Below, piece after piece: positions 48,530 to 59,814 of a DNA stretch of 64,000 nt. The notes under the pieces are model-generated. The model searched no databases, was not told the DNA's origin, and was given only the letters and a program-made list of their open reading frames with translations. This DNA is from Elysia chlorotica (taxonomy: Eukaryota; Mollusca; Gastropoda; Plakobranchidae). Positions within the stretch are counted from its first letter, which is position 1. Every line of letters begins with the position of its first letter. The translations under genes were made by a program, and so were the position numbers. The stretch lies in NCBI GenBank assembly GCA_003991915.1, contig RQTK01000350.1:290756-354755 (forward strand). Reading direction: 5' to 3'.

Positions 48530-51500
48530 CATATGTCTCTCTATCTCTCTCTGCCACTACCTCCTTCTATATAATAATTGGCTGGACATGACGTCTGTTA
48601 TCGAGTGTTAACGTATTTTGTAAGCACCGTGAGCCCATAATCAAAGTAAATGTCAATGCGGATCAATGATTCTGCTCTTTGATGAACCTATCACGTGAGG
48701 CAACACGTGATCTACGACGCCTTCATCAAATAGATCTATGTCTTAGTCTGTCGAGCTTGGCTCTCGTCTCATTTAGATCTTTAATTGCCTGATTGAGTGC
48801 TCATTGACATGACCAACTAGAAGCATATGGGTTAGCGAATGGTACTGGGGAAAGCGAAGGGGTGGGGTTGGAGGGGTGGGAGGAAATACAGTATCAAGAA
48901 AAGTGACAGTAATTGGTATTGGATTTATGTAGCAAATAAAAATATTCCTCCTTTATTTCTTCCCCTCCCCCACAACTAATTCGTCTGTGTCTGGCTGTCT
49001 GTCAGTCTCTCTGTATGTTTGTCTGTCTCACTCTGTCTGTCTCTTTGGTTTTGTCTATTGAATTTTTTTTTCGGTGGTCTAAAAATGACGTGTATTAAAA
49101 ATTGATCGCTCTTATAATTGTTTTTAGTTGGTATATTTAAACGATCACGTTATAATAAAGACCCTTCATCTGTTTGTGCCATGATGTTCTCTTTTTAATA
49201 CTCAGCCAAAGTTAGACTGGGACGAACAAAAAAAAGGAGAATGCAGCCAATGTTGTGTTTCATTCGAAGCATAATCTCCCAAAATTATATCTTTCAAATA
49301 CAGTCACCAAAAGCACACATTTTGCTTAGCCAATGAATACACGTATTTTTAATCAGTATTTTAGCCAAAAAGCTGTAATAAGATAAACTAAAAACTCTTG
49401 ATCCATACATAATTACATAGTACGTTGTAATCGGATCAGATTGAAAGGACTTTTCCAAAGTCATTGACCAGAAATAATTGAGCGAATCTTGCAGCTCACA
49501 TTTGATTAATTCCTATACTTATTTCCCCATGATGAGCTTACTCCTTACTCCTTTAACTAAACGTTTATAACACCGAGGGCTAGAACCAACAGATGCAGAA
49601 ATTTGCCTCGATCAGTATCTTTAAAGAATGAACACTTTCTTAGAAAAGGATTATTTACAACATAGAAAACCCTTTGACGCAATTTTTAATGGTACCTGAC
49701 TTAAATAATTCTATTTAACGGTATCTATGTTTATATTTACTCATTCATTTTGTACGTGTATAAATAATTATGTATTATTTATAACGTTTACGCAACATGA
49801 GATTTTTTTTATATACATTATATTCACTAACTAGAGCTCGATAATATGATTTATATATTATGTATAATATTATTAATCTTTATGTCGATGCTATATCCTT
49901 TTATTTTCTAATCGTTGTTACCTTTCTAATTTCGTTTGTTGTATGAAGAGAGTGTACTTTAATTTCCCCTTGAGCGATGAATAAAGATTTCTGTATCGTG
50001 TATTATGTATTATTCTTTTGTTTGGCTATCTGAAAACCATTACATGTAGATTTTTTTTTAAAGTTTCTATCAGAATATTACCTAATTCACCAAATGTCCC
50101 ATTTAGGCAATTGGCATTCAAATTTTCAATCATTGGTTTGAAGTAAAAAGATTTTAAAGTAAACCTAGACCTTAATAAATACCTTGTACACCGTTAGACA
50201 GTCTCGATGGCTAGAAGAACTAGAAGAATTTTGATGTCAAATTAAGTTCCCAAACATACAACTATGGACCGAATTTTCTACCGCAGCAGCTCTCATTACG
50301 TCATGCTAGGAGGAGGAGTGGGTGTTTATAATTTGTTGAAATGTCAAAGTATTCCCTTCAAATTGAGATATCTGTACACCATTTTCAAACAAGACATCTA
50401 ACCTTAACAACGATATTGTGTTTTGATTTGGTTAAACAAACTTCAGTGCCACTTGAACTAGATCAGGGACAATAAATTTTGATAGCCACCAAATGATCAG
50501 CAACACCATAAGACTATATAAATTAATCCTCCTTGTTTTTTCCTTATAAATTAAAGTTTTTATACATAATTTCGCATTTTCGCATGAAATCACGATATTC
50601 GCCTTTAATGGGTAAATTTTACAGACGAAAGGTTCATTCTGCTTTTTCTCTTTAAAATCACATTTCACCATTTTTTTAAAAAGAACTGCTAATGCAGTTA
50701 TTTATCGTGACATTTTTTTCTACTTTTCCGCTTCGTGAAACTTACGGCAATGATGAGATCCGAGGAACGTGCAAGGTGTCAATAAAGGCGATTGTGAAAC
50801 CCAAGTGTACCTTGCGCAAGCTAAAGGTGATTTTTATATCCAGGCGAGATGTTTAAGTCTACGGATGACATTTCCAGAGTTATAAATAGCACCAACCTTC
50901 TAGAAATTGGACACTATAGTGTGCAAAAAGTGAGAGCTAATTAAAAAACCAAGAACTTTGCGGCCTGGATTTATATTAAAAAAGAAATTGCATCTGATGA
51001 AATATTGTGTTTACTTTATGGCTGGACATAACATGTAAGCTGTGAAAAATTCTTGACTTCTGTGTTTTGTAAATTTACTCGTCATCAGCAACAGAAAATT
51101 GCAAAGTCAGACATTACGCTTGCTGCATGAAGGTAAAATCTTCATTGACAAATGACGAAAAAGATCGGCTCTTGCAAGTGTAAAATATGTTAACTTATGT
51201 AAGAAACGTTTAATAGAAATCATTCACACACAGGAATTAAAAAATCGATCTTTGATAATTTTCACCTACGCACCGCATGCACCCCCCCCCCCCTTACCTC
51301 CAGGGGCGGATGGAAAACGCTGACAAATCTACAACAGCTGTACCTCTTGAGAATCAATAGAGCGCTCTTCTTGTTTTACGCTCATAGGTAGCTCCATTAT
51401 AAATAATAGGCAGCCTTTTTAATAAGTATAGTAAGCGGTTTGCCCTGGAAGTCAAACAACCACTTACGCGCTTAATTGTATAATCATTCTCTTACACTGT

Positions 51501-52451
51501 ATTTACTCACTTATAGCATACGGAAAACTAATCGGTGACATTTTTAAATGTCTGAGTGCGAATGGAAATATGAAAATATTAACTGTATCTGAATTACAAG
51601 GAAAGTGGTTCAGTGAGCTGATGGTATCCTGTTAGATAGAGGATCCATTGTAGGGACTATTTTCCCCGATTTACCTATAGCAGAACTTATTTTGTGTTCC
51701 TTTTCACTGTTCCTTTGTTCTTTAAAATATCCCCTTTGCATTCAACATAAAAACATTCTTATCCAAATAATGCGCATAGTGCATACATAATCTTGAAATA
51801 GCAAATTACTTTTGTCCATGTGCGGCAAACGAAAATGAATAAAATAATATGTGTTTTTTCGGGTCGGTGTTTTGTATTCGAGACATGAAGACTTAAAGCT
51901 AGAAACGTGTCGCTATTGCGCAGTCTTTCATATACAGTTGTCAAAGATTTACTCGGTACATTGTAGTGTGAAGATATTTACTCATACATTCATTTTACAG
52001 CCATTTGGCGTTTTTCAAATATTCAATGAATCAACCAGCAAAAAAGTCAATTTTATTAGAATAAAATAATTTTATCTCGTCGTGGTTTATACAAGTTATT
52101 CCACCAAGGTAACAGTCCATCTGGGATAAGTCTAACTCTAAGGGTAGCAGTACTCATACCTCTTCATGTTATTCTCCCAGGGCCATAAAGTTTTCCGAAG
52201 AACAGAGCATCGCTTGGTGTGGACCACCTTCAATCTATGAAATACGGCACTGTAGCGGCAGCGTGGAGTTTGCGTGGTGTTCCTACTTAGGGAAGCTTTT
52301 CATAACTCCACAGTAGCACTTTGCCTAATGATCCGAACTAAGCAGGACATAAAACAATTTCGAACCTCTGGCAAAATGTAGTCGGCACCAATTTATATTC
52401 TCCACACAATGAAATGAACAAGGAACAAAAGGACCATTATCTTAGTAAAAA

Positions 52452-52502
<51 letters not shown>

Positions 52503-53947
52503 TTGGATATTAAATAAAATGAGCGATTGATACAAATAAAAAGTGTCAGAAGAAGAAAGCACTGATTTGTTTGAAGATTAGGTCAAAAAATACTTCCAAG
52601 TACTTTAGAACCTCGCCCATTCCCCCTCAAAATCAGCGAAATTGTGTTTCCCTACTTTAGAAAGTAATTGGACGACTACATACAAAAAGGAAAGTATGAT
52701 ATCCATAACAGATGAAGACAGATAAATGGATAAATAGAAAAGTATATAAAAAGAGATGGATAGATTGAGAGTGAGAGTGAGAAATGGAGAGAGAGAGAGC
52801 GAGAGAGAGAGAAGAGAGAAAAGACAGACAGACTGTCAGGCACAAAGAGACACATAAATATAGATTGATAAATAGAATGGATAGGGTGAAAAATAAAATG
52901 TATAAAAACTTCGAGTGAGATAGATAGAGAGAAATAAATAGATAAATAAATAGATAGAAAGATAGAGAGAAAAAAAACAGAGAGAGAGGGGCACAGAGAA
53001 AGATTAAGTGAGAGAGAACCAGGCAGGCAGACACAGTTGAAAAAATCCATAACAAAATGGTTATGAAAATATAGGGAGCTGGATTGATATAACGTATTAA
53101 GTGAAGGATTGTGGTAAACAACAATTATGTCTGAACCAAGATAAGAAAGGACGAGCAAAGAAAAATAAATGGAGAAAAAAAACCCGGAGTAAGCAGAGCT
53201 AGGGAATGCTGGAGCAAAAGGTCTCGTGGGACTGTCGGTACCAATTTGAACTGGTGGTGCTGTATCGATGATGGTCTGGTAGTTCTTTTCTACACACGTC
53301 TCCTAAGCTTGAGAGAACTCCATTATTGGGGATGCTGAGAAAATGGACGCTCAGCTCTTTCAAGGCGGGACATCATGCGTTAAAGTTCATTGGAAAATAA
53401 AGTTCGTTTTGCGTAGTGTAACATCGCGTTGCGAAGTATTCTGTCGTTTCGGACTGGTAGCGGAGAGACATTTCATTGCAAATGGAAACAGATTAGGACG
53501 TTTGTTAGTGAGCTGAAGTGATATAATGCTTCCTACAACATCTAGGTAGTAGCCTAAGTGCCCCTACAAGGAGACACCGAACATGATCATTTCGGCGTGT
53601 ATGTGACATAGTTCTTCTGACCTGTCTCCGAATATGCCGATGGATGTACACATATCCGCGCATTTTTGGTGGTGTTTGATTGCCAATAACGAAAAAAAAA
53701 CAATAAAAAAAAAAACAACTTTCTGCGCAAACACAATCATGCAGACATTCACACACACTGTACTAGTTAGGAGAAAGGACACTCTTCAATTTTACATAGG
53801 CTCAGAAAGACAGAAAAAACTGTGTATTTTTAAAACAAAAATACTGCTCAAGCTGAAGTTGGGCTCGATTGGTACCTTGAATTTTTTACAGCCGATTTAA
53901 AAATTCAAATCAGATTTTTTTTCTACAAAGCCTCCTCGTTGAGATAA
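48530..53947. other. No gene seen
   Basis: AT-rich sequence with an AG-rich block. A segment at about 53210-53330 looks weakly protein-like on the minus strand (NYQTIIDTAPPVQIGTDSPT) but has no recognised family. Confidence 0.6.
52452..53030. repeat. AG run and AG/GATA-rich low-complexity block
   Basis: A pure AG run at about 52454-52500, then from about 52710 a loose mixture of AGAG, GATA, AATA and GACA. The 155-160-codon hydrophobic frames on the minus strand follow from this bias. Confidence 0.9.
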
Positions 53948-54040
53948 ATGGTCAGGGAAAATTTTCACCAGTCCAGACATAATTATGACGTCAAACACTC
54001 AATGACGAGGCGAAGACGGGCCACGAGTCCGCCGAAATCG
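53948..54040 (+). CDS. Possible first exon of an unidentified plus-strand gene
   Basis: An ATG at 53948 opens 31 codons (MVRENFHQSRHNYDVKHSMT, then an Arg-rich run and SPPKS). It ends in phase 0 at a near-consensus donor, ATCG|GTGAGTAG. An in-frame stop lies immediately before the ATG. There is no signal peptide. It could equally be part of a 5' UTR. Confidence 0.2.
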
Positions 54041-54714
54041 GTGAGTAGGAATGCGAGGTTTATAAAAGTAGAAATGGACGCAAATAAGAACATCGATTGA
54101 TAAACGGTTACTCATACATTATCATAATTTTTTATTGCAACAAATGCAGTGTGATTGTGTGTTCGTGTGAATGATCCATACCCATCAAACTTACAATTCG
54201 TTAAATCTGTTTTACAGAACAATGTGATTACATGTACAATCCTCTCGAGACTTCCAAAACCCACAGCAGGGGAATTTATTTACACCAGTACTAATGTCAA
54301 CATAAATCTTGTAATGTATTCATTCATCCTACGGGTCTCGAGCCATGGACAGATGAAATTACGCATGCATACTAACCCTACACAAATGTGTGCACTCAAA
54401 GAGCATTGACAACTCGTCAACTCAGCTGAATTTATTTAGTGTCAGTGTAGTAAAGTTAAGCTCTTTTCACTCAGGCTGGAGGTGGCACCAGGCACTGCTA
54501 GAGCGGGCGTGGGGCACCCGTGCCTGTGTTTATCACATTAGTCTCTGTGTGATTGATCCCATCAAGAAGGTTTGCACGCATGTCAGGGAATCAATCTCAA
54601 CGGTCAATTTAGTCCGTGTCCAGAGCTGCCCATGTTTCCCTGTGAGTCGATGCCTACTTCCCCACTCCCCCAGTAGTGGGCTACGTCCTGTCCGCCTTCA
54701 TCTCTTCCACACAG

Positions 54715-54771
54715 ATGACCAGCAGGACTTCGACTCTCTCCCTTCTCGTTTTCTCGCTCCAGGCACCCGCG
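54715..54771 (+). CDS. Possible 57-nt exon on the plus strand
   Basis: It is flanked by a good acceptor (TCATCTCTTCCACACAG) and a good donor (CGCG|GTAAGG), and its length is a multiple of three. In phase 0 it starts with ATG and reads as a hydrophobic MTSRTSTLSLLVFSLQAPA, like a signal peptide. In phase 1 it reads DDQQDFDSLPSRFLAPGTR. I cannot choose between them. It sits in a GC-richer stretch (about 54470-54840) and could follow the candidate exon at 53948-54040. Confidence 0.25.
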
Positions 54772-55409
54772 GTAAGGCCATGAGCTGACCCCAACATCTG
54801 TAGGAATCTTTTATCCCGGAGCGGGCAACCTGACCCGTAGTGCTAGTGAAGTACCGGTCTGACGTCACCTTACAAAAATGTACATGTATGCTACTACTGT
54901 CTTAGTAGAAAAACTGCTTACACTCACTTTATTGTAAAGATATTTATACAAGTAACAAGTTATTCTTGAACCTGTCTTACTTAATCATAATTACACAAAC
55001 TAGTTGAATTAACTGATATATACATACTGATAAAAATAACTTTCCAGGAACAAATATAAAATGTCCACAACTAACGATATAATCCCCAAATCCACAAAAT
55101 GATATTTTTTGCAAACTAATGTATAATCAATTTGATCATTTAGATTGATTAAAGTTTTGTCCCCGTTATTTTAGAATTTCATTCCCTTCACCCCATGTTG
55201 CGTCCTTAAATCTCTAAACACCAGCGAATACTTTGTAACAGAACCCCCAAAGTTTGTTCTGATCTTTCAATCTCTAATCAGGATCGTGGTTCGGTTCTGT
55301 TTTCCCTGTACGTTATTTGTGAAGCAACACGTTTTTTCCCGATTGCGGCAGACGAGCGCACAAGACAGCCTCTAAATCAACACGTCTTTTGGTCTTGTCT
55401 AAATACTAA

Positions 55410-55634
55410 TCAAGTCTGGCTTCTTTCGATTGCAATACTTCGATGCCAGCGACTTGAGTTCCGTTCAGCCCTTTTGTTTTTATCCCTCACACACCGTGTC
55501 ACCTTAAAAAAATCACGTTCCATTAAATCACCCCAGCACCACAAAGTCAATACATCTTCATTGTCAGTGCGAAGGTAATCAACCTTGACACTGCCAAGGT
55601 TACCGTATTTAAAAAAAGAGGGTCCTAAAAACAC
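55410..55634 (-). CDS. Unrecognised coding-like stretch, possible terminal exon or element remnant
   Basis: After an acceptor-like GTTGTGTTTTTAG, the minus strand is open for over 70 codons to a TGA at 55410. It contains GSVKVDYLRTDNEDVLTLWC and then MERDFFKVTRCVRDKNKRAE. The mix of charged and aromatic residues looks protein-like, but I recognise no family. It is too far from, and not clearly linked to, the Ig gene. A fragment of a mobile element is the main alternative. Confidence 0.22.
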   Translation of the reverse strand: MFLGPSFFKYGNLGSVKVDYLRTDNEDVLTLWCWGDLMERDFFKVTRCVRDKNKRAERNSSRWHRSIAIERSQT

Positions 55635-56940
55635 AACCAATCGCAAACATAGATAGTAGGCGAGAGTGTCGGTGTAGATCCATCACTGTCGCTCTCCCTG
55701 ACCGACCCATCAAAACTTCATTACTCCAGAGCCGGGGCCCTCAGGGCGAACCTATTGTCCACGGACCTGAACTAACACGCGTTTGTCACTCTCACTGAAA
55801 AAAGTTGGAGAAAAAAAACCTAATTCTAAGAACTAGATCTAAATATCACGAGAACGGATTACTCTCCTCTCTACATGCGAGTGTGCGTGTGTGTGTGTAT
55901 TTTTTTAAAACCGTCTTTGGCACTTTCTCCCTTAACCAGGCATAATCTTTCACGTGAAATAGCGATTATTCCTTCTCATTCACTAATCTACAAATAACTA
56001 GACCATGTTAGTTTATCTCTCTTTAAAAACACCTCCCCTCTATTTACCTCTTCTCTGCCTTGTTTACTCCCTTTCCAATCCCCTCTCTCTAGCTCTCATT
56101 CTCTTTCTTAATTCATATATTCAAATTGCTGGGTTGTTGCTGTATGAACTCTTGCTTCTTCCTTTTGTTGTCCACCTTATTCACTTCCCTTTCCCACTTT
56201 TGTATATCTTCCTTTTCTCGTTTTTGTGTTTACCTCAGGCTGGTGAATGTTTTTAATTGTGTTCTATTAAGCATGGAAGGAATGGCTGTTTTTTAAAAAA
56301 AAATCTAAATGAAATACACATTCCTAGAATGAGTTACGTACCACAACTTCGTTCACTTATAACTCGAAAGTTTTTTTAAATTAACAAAACAGCAACAACA
56401 AAAACCCAACAACTACAACGACAAAATTGAAATCCAGTGACGACGAAATAACCACAAAAAAACAACGCCCAACTCAAATAGAAAAAGGGATTTGTTTAAA
56501 ATCATGCTCAAAGAAAGATTGGAGACTATCTTTTGCAATTTTTTTCAGTCAATTCAAAAATTAATTCTTTTTTTTTTCACGAAAAAAGCTTATACAAAGA
56601 AATCCAAAAATGTTTAATATTCGGTAGATTAAGATAGACTATAAATAAAACATTAACTGTTAGAGTCATAGAAAAGTGTGTTCTGCTTATAAGCTTTTAA
56701 GATTGGACACTCATTGAGAATAACGGCATATCTCTTTCATAGGTTGAACAAAACATGAGCATTTTCTTACCCAGCAAAACATACATTCTCATTAATCAAG
56801 ACAAAAGCAGTTTGAAACTATACGCCATTATTGATTGTGGACGGCAATCAGAGCCTCCCCAGAGGTGACATGGATACCTAGGGAGCCAGAGGAGGATGTC
56901 CCTCTAGCGCTGTACAAAAAATAAAGCCTAATGATATGTT

Positions 56941-57171
56941 ATGGAAGAGGAAAGCGGCGCTGTATACGAGGCTTTGTCCGCCTCTGGACAGAAGCGATAC
57001 TGGTTGGGGCGGCTTCGGTACCGAGGCCCGGCCAACTTCGTTTCCTGGTGTCCCGATCTGGAGTCCTGTCGCCCTATAGGATTTTCTCCTAGAGGTCCAG
57101 GGAAACTTAAACCGAAGAGAGGTTTGAGTTTGACTTTTCCGACCGAAAATCGAGATTTCTTACGACAGTGA
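56941..57171 (+). CDS. Unrecognised GC-rich 76-codon ORF
   Basis: An ATG ORF beginning MEEESGAVYEALSASGQKRY, with two Lys-Arg pairs, two Cys close together (WCPDLESC) and a TGA stop overlapping a weak donor (ACA|GTGAGA). The minus strand is also open across the whole segment, so stop-codon scarcity from high GC may explain both. There is no signal peptide, and an in-frame stop lies just upstream of the ATG. Confidence 0.18.
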   Translation: MEEESGAVYEALSASGQKRYWLGRLRYRGPANFVSWCPDLESCRPIGFSPRGPGKLKPKRGLSLTFPTENRDFLRQ

Positions 57172-58024
57172 GATTTTCTGATGATGTTTTATTTTGATTT
57201 GTATGTATGGTTCGTTTTTTGTTGTTGTTGTTTGTTTAAAGAGGTTCCTCACTTACTTGCACAGTGATCAACAGTACACGAATAGGGACTGATTGCCTTG
57301 GAAGTCGGTTCCAGCGAAACTAAACTTATTTACGACAGGGAAGCTCTAATATACATTTATTTGGCTATAATTAAAAGGTTGGGCAAAACTTTTTTAACAG
57401 TCGTCAAGATACACTTAATAATAATAAAAAAAAGAATCTTTTTGCCTTGAATGATGCGTCAACCGTTATTTAGATGCAACCCATTCCGTCTGTGTTTGAC
57501 GTATTTAGAGCGTCGCTATGATTGTGTAAAGTTTCAGCAGATCGCTATGCTTTAGAATACAACTCTGTGCAAATACCTGAACTCGCTCTTCTGTAGTTAA
57601 CATTGATCATGTTGATCATTTTCCGATACTTTAATAGATCTTAAAGACAAATAGTAATAAATTTAATAGGAGCTGTTATCTATACATATTAGTTCATAAT
57701 GAAGGATTAACTAAAGCTACTTATGTTGACAACAAAAACAACTGTAGTTTTTAAGACCAGTTTAAGCAATAATTTACTAGCTACTGCTCTAGTTTTATAG
57801 CTCAAATAGAGTACACAAGCCATACTTTCAAATGGGAGACATTTAATATTCACTCACCATGAGTAATGTTGCTATTGCACTAAGGGCAGATAGGGCATTG
57901 TGCATTTCCACGTCACAACGGGGTAGGAAAAAAGTAGGACACACTCGTTACAACATTTCAATTATTGATTACTTTTAACAAATTGTATTTTTTTTTTTTT
58001 GTGTACGCCTATAGTTATAGTGTT

Positions 58025-58110
58025 CAGCGCCTTGGTGGCTTAGAGGGTCACTTGATAGGTTTATGACATTATGCGGAATGGTAATAAAATATGGAGTTGA
58101 GCCAACATTA
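58025..58110 (+). mobile_element. Possible remnant of a tRNA-derived SINE head
   Basis: TGGCTTAGAGGG fits the A-box consensus and follows a GCGCCTTGG start. A weak B-box-like GAGTTGAGCC lies about 60 bases on. No body was recognised. Confidence 0.3.
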
Positions 58111-58702
58111 ACTTTCGGTATTGATCATTAAAAAAAAGGGAGAACCACCAACAAAACTAAACTAAAAAAAAGAGGATAAAATAATGAAACATTTTAGTCA
58201 TAATTATGCATAAGACAAAACCAGAAAAAAAACCCCACACCGAACACTTCAGAGTGCGATTATTCAACCGTCATTCTCCAAAACTGTTGGGATTTTCTAA
58301 TTTCATTTTCTAAAAGCTTCTTTACGTTATTAATTATTGTGTTTGTTGCATAGATACATGATACATAATGATTTTTTCCCTCAATCACCCCGCCCCTCTG
58401 AGCCGTCCTGTCTCATAACGAGTACCAAAGCGGATTGGTTTATTTTGATCTGCCCCGTTATGGCCTGATCAGGCTAGCGAGGTGTCGCCGGTCATTACTT
58501 GACCCATCGCTACTGACCAGTGCCCAGTTGTCCTGGGAGAGAAGAACTTGACCCAGACTCCCGGGAGGGTTAAACTCTCCCGTGATGCCACACTCTTAAC
58601 TGGACCAATGCAAGCATGATCTTTAGCGAGCCTTGTTGAGATCTAGGATAAATTAAAAAAAAAAAAACCTTCTTCCTTTAGAGTGGGAACAGATAAAAAA
58701 AA

Positions 58703-58732
58703 ATAGAGAGAGAGAGAGAGAGAGAGAATACA

Positions 58733-58778
<46 letters not shown>

Positions 58779-58782
58779 TGGA
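58703..58782. repeat. AG microsatellite
   Basis: Two AG runs separated by ATACAGTGTG. Confidence 0.95.
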
Positions 58783-59751
58783 GAGAGGAAAGAACTATAA
58801 GGCAAGGCATAATTTATAGGCAGATAGAAAGAAAAATGATGTTTAGATTAAAGAAAATTTAACATATCCGATTTCAGATTAACACCAGCACCTATATCCA
58901 TTATATAACCATTTTTCATGAAATTTCTATAAACCAAAATGCAGTTTTTTATTATTATTTTTTTTTTTAAATTTTAAACTCCGTCAAAAGTAGATCTCGT
59001 TCTAGCGCTGCGATAATAGTTATTGCTGTTCATGTAAATAACTCTCTTTCACTCTTTTGCGTAAATAAAGAAAGGTGATTTTAGTGCTTGTTTCTCATGC
59101 CTTTTTCTATAGACCTATAAATATCATAGAATGAGAGTTTAAAATAGAAAACTGCATTATTTTCTAAAGCCAGTGCTTAAACCAGAAACGTATGTTCGGT
59201 GATCACAACCTTTTTACAGTCTTTTACAGTCATTTGCAGTCTTTTATTTTCAATATTATGAGTTTTCATCGACAATTTCACTTTATGCAAAATTCGAACC
59301 TGGTTTGTTGGACAGTGAACGGCTGAGTAAATTTGTGTTTGTGTGTTTCCCCCACGCAAAATTATTTTAAATCGTTTTGCACGCTGCTAATTACTTTTTG
59401 TATGTAATGCTGGGTATTCATTATATTTGGAGTATAATATCACATGAAGCTAGCAATAAAAAATAACAATATGCAGAAATAAACATTTTATTTTAAAACC
59501 GACATTTTTTGCAAAAATGCCCCAGGAAAAGGGAACAACAAAGAAGAACAAGAATTATATAATAAACAAACGATATATGCGACGAATGCGTCTTGCTCTA
59601 ACAAAATAGTGGGATACACACACCGCATCTCAGAGTGTGCACACATTGTATCTCTTAGATAGGTTGTCCGTTTAATTTCAAGATATTCATATTTAAACAA
59701 AGGATACGTTTTTTGTGTGGTAATCCCTACTGCTTTCTTATTTGTACTTAA

Positions 59752-59768
59752 AAACAAAAAACAACAAA

Positions 59769-59813
<45 letters not shown>
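59752..59813. repeat. AAC microsatellite
   Basis: About 16 AAC units. Confidence 0.97.

Positions 59814-59814
<1 letters not shown>

Noticed and set aside
53210-53330. Minus-strand segment reading NYQTIIDTAPPVQIGTDSPT
   Set aside because: Coding-like, but open in more than one frame, without clear boundaries or a recognised family. Could be a repeat.
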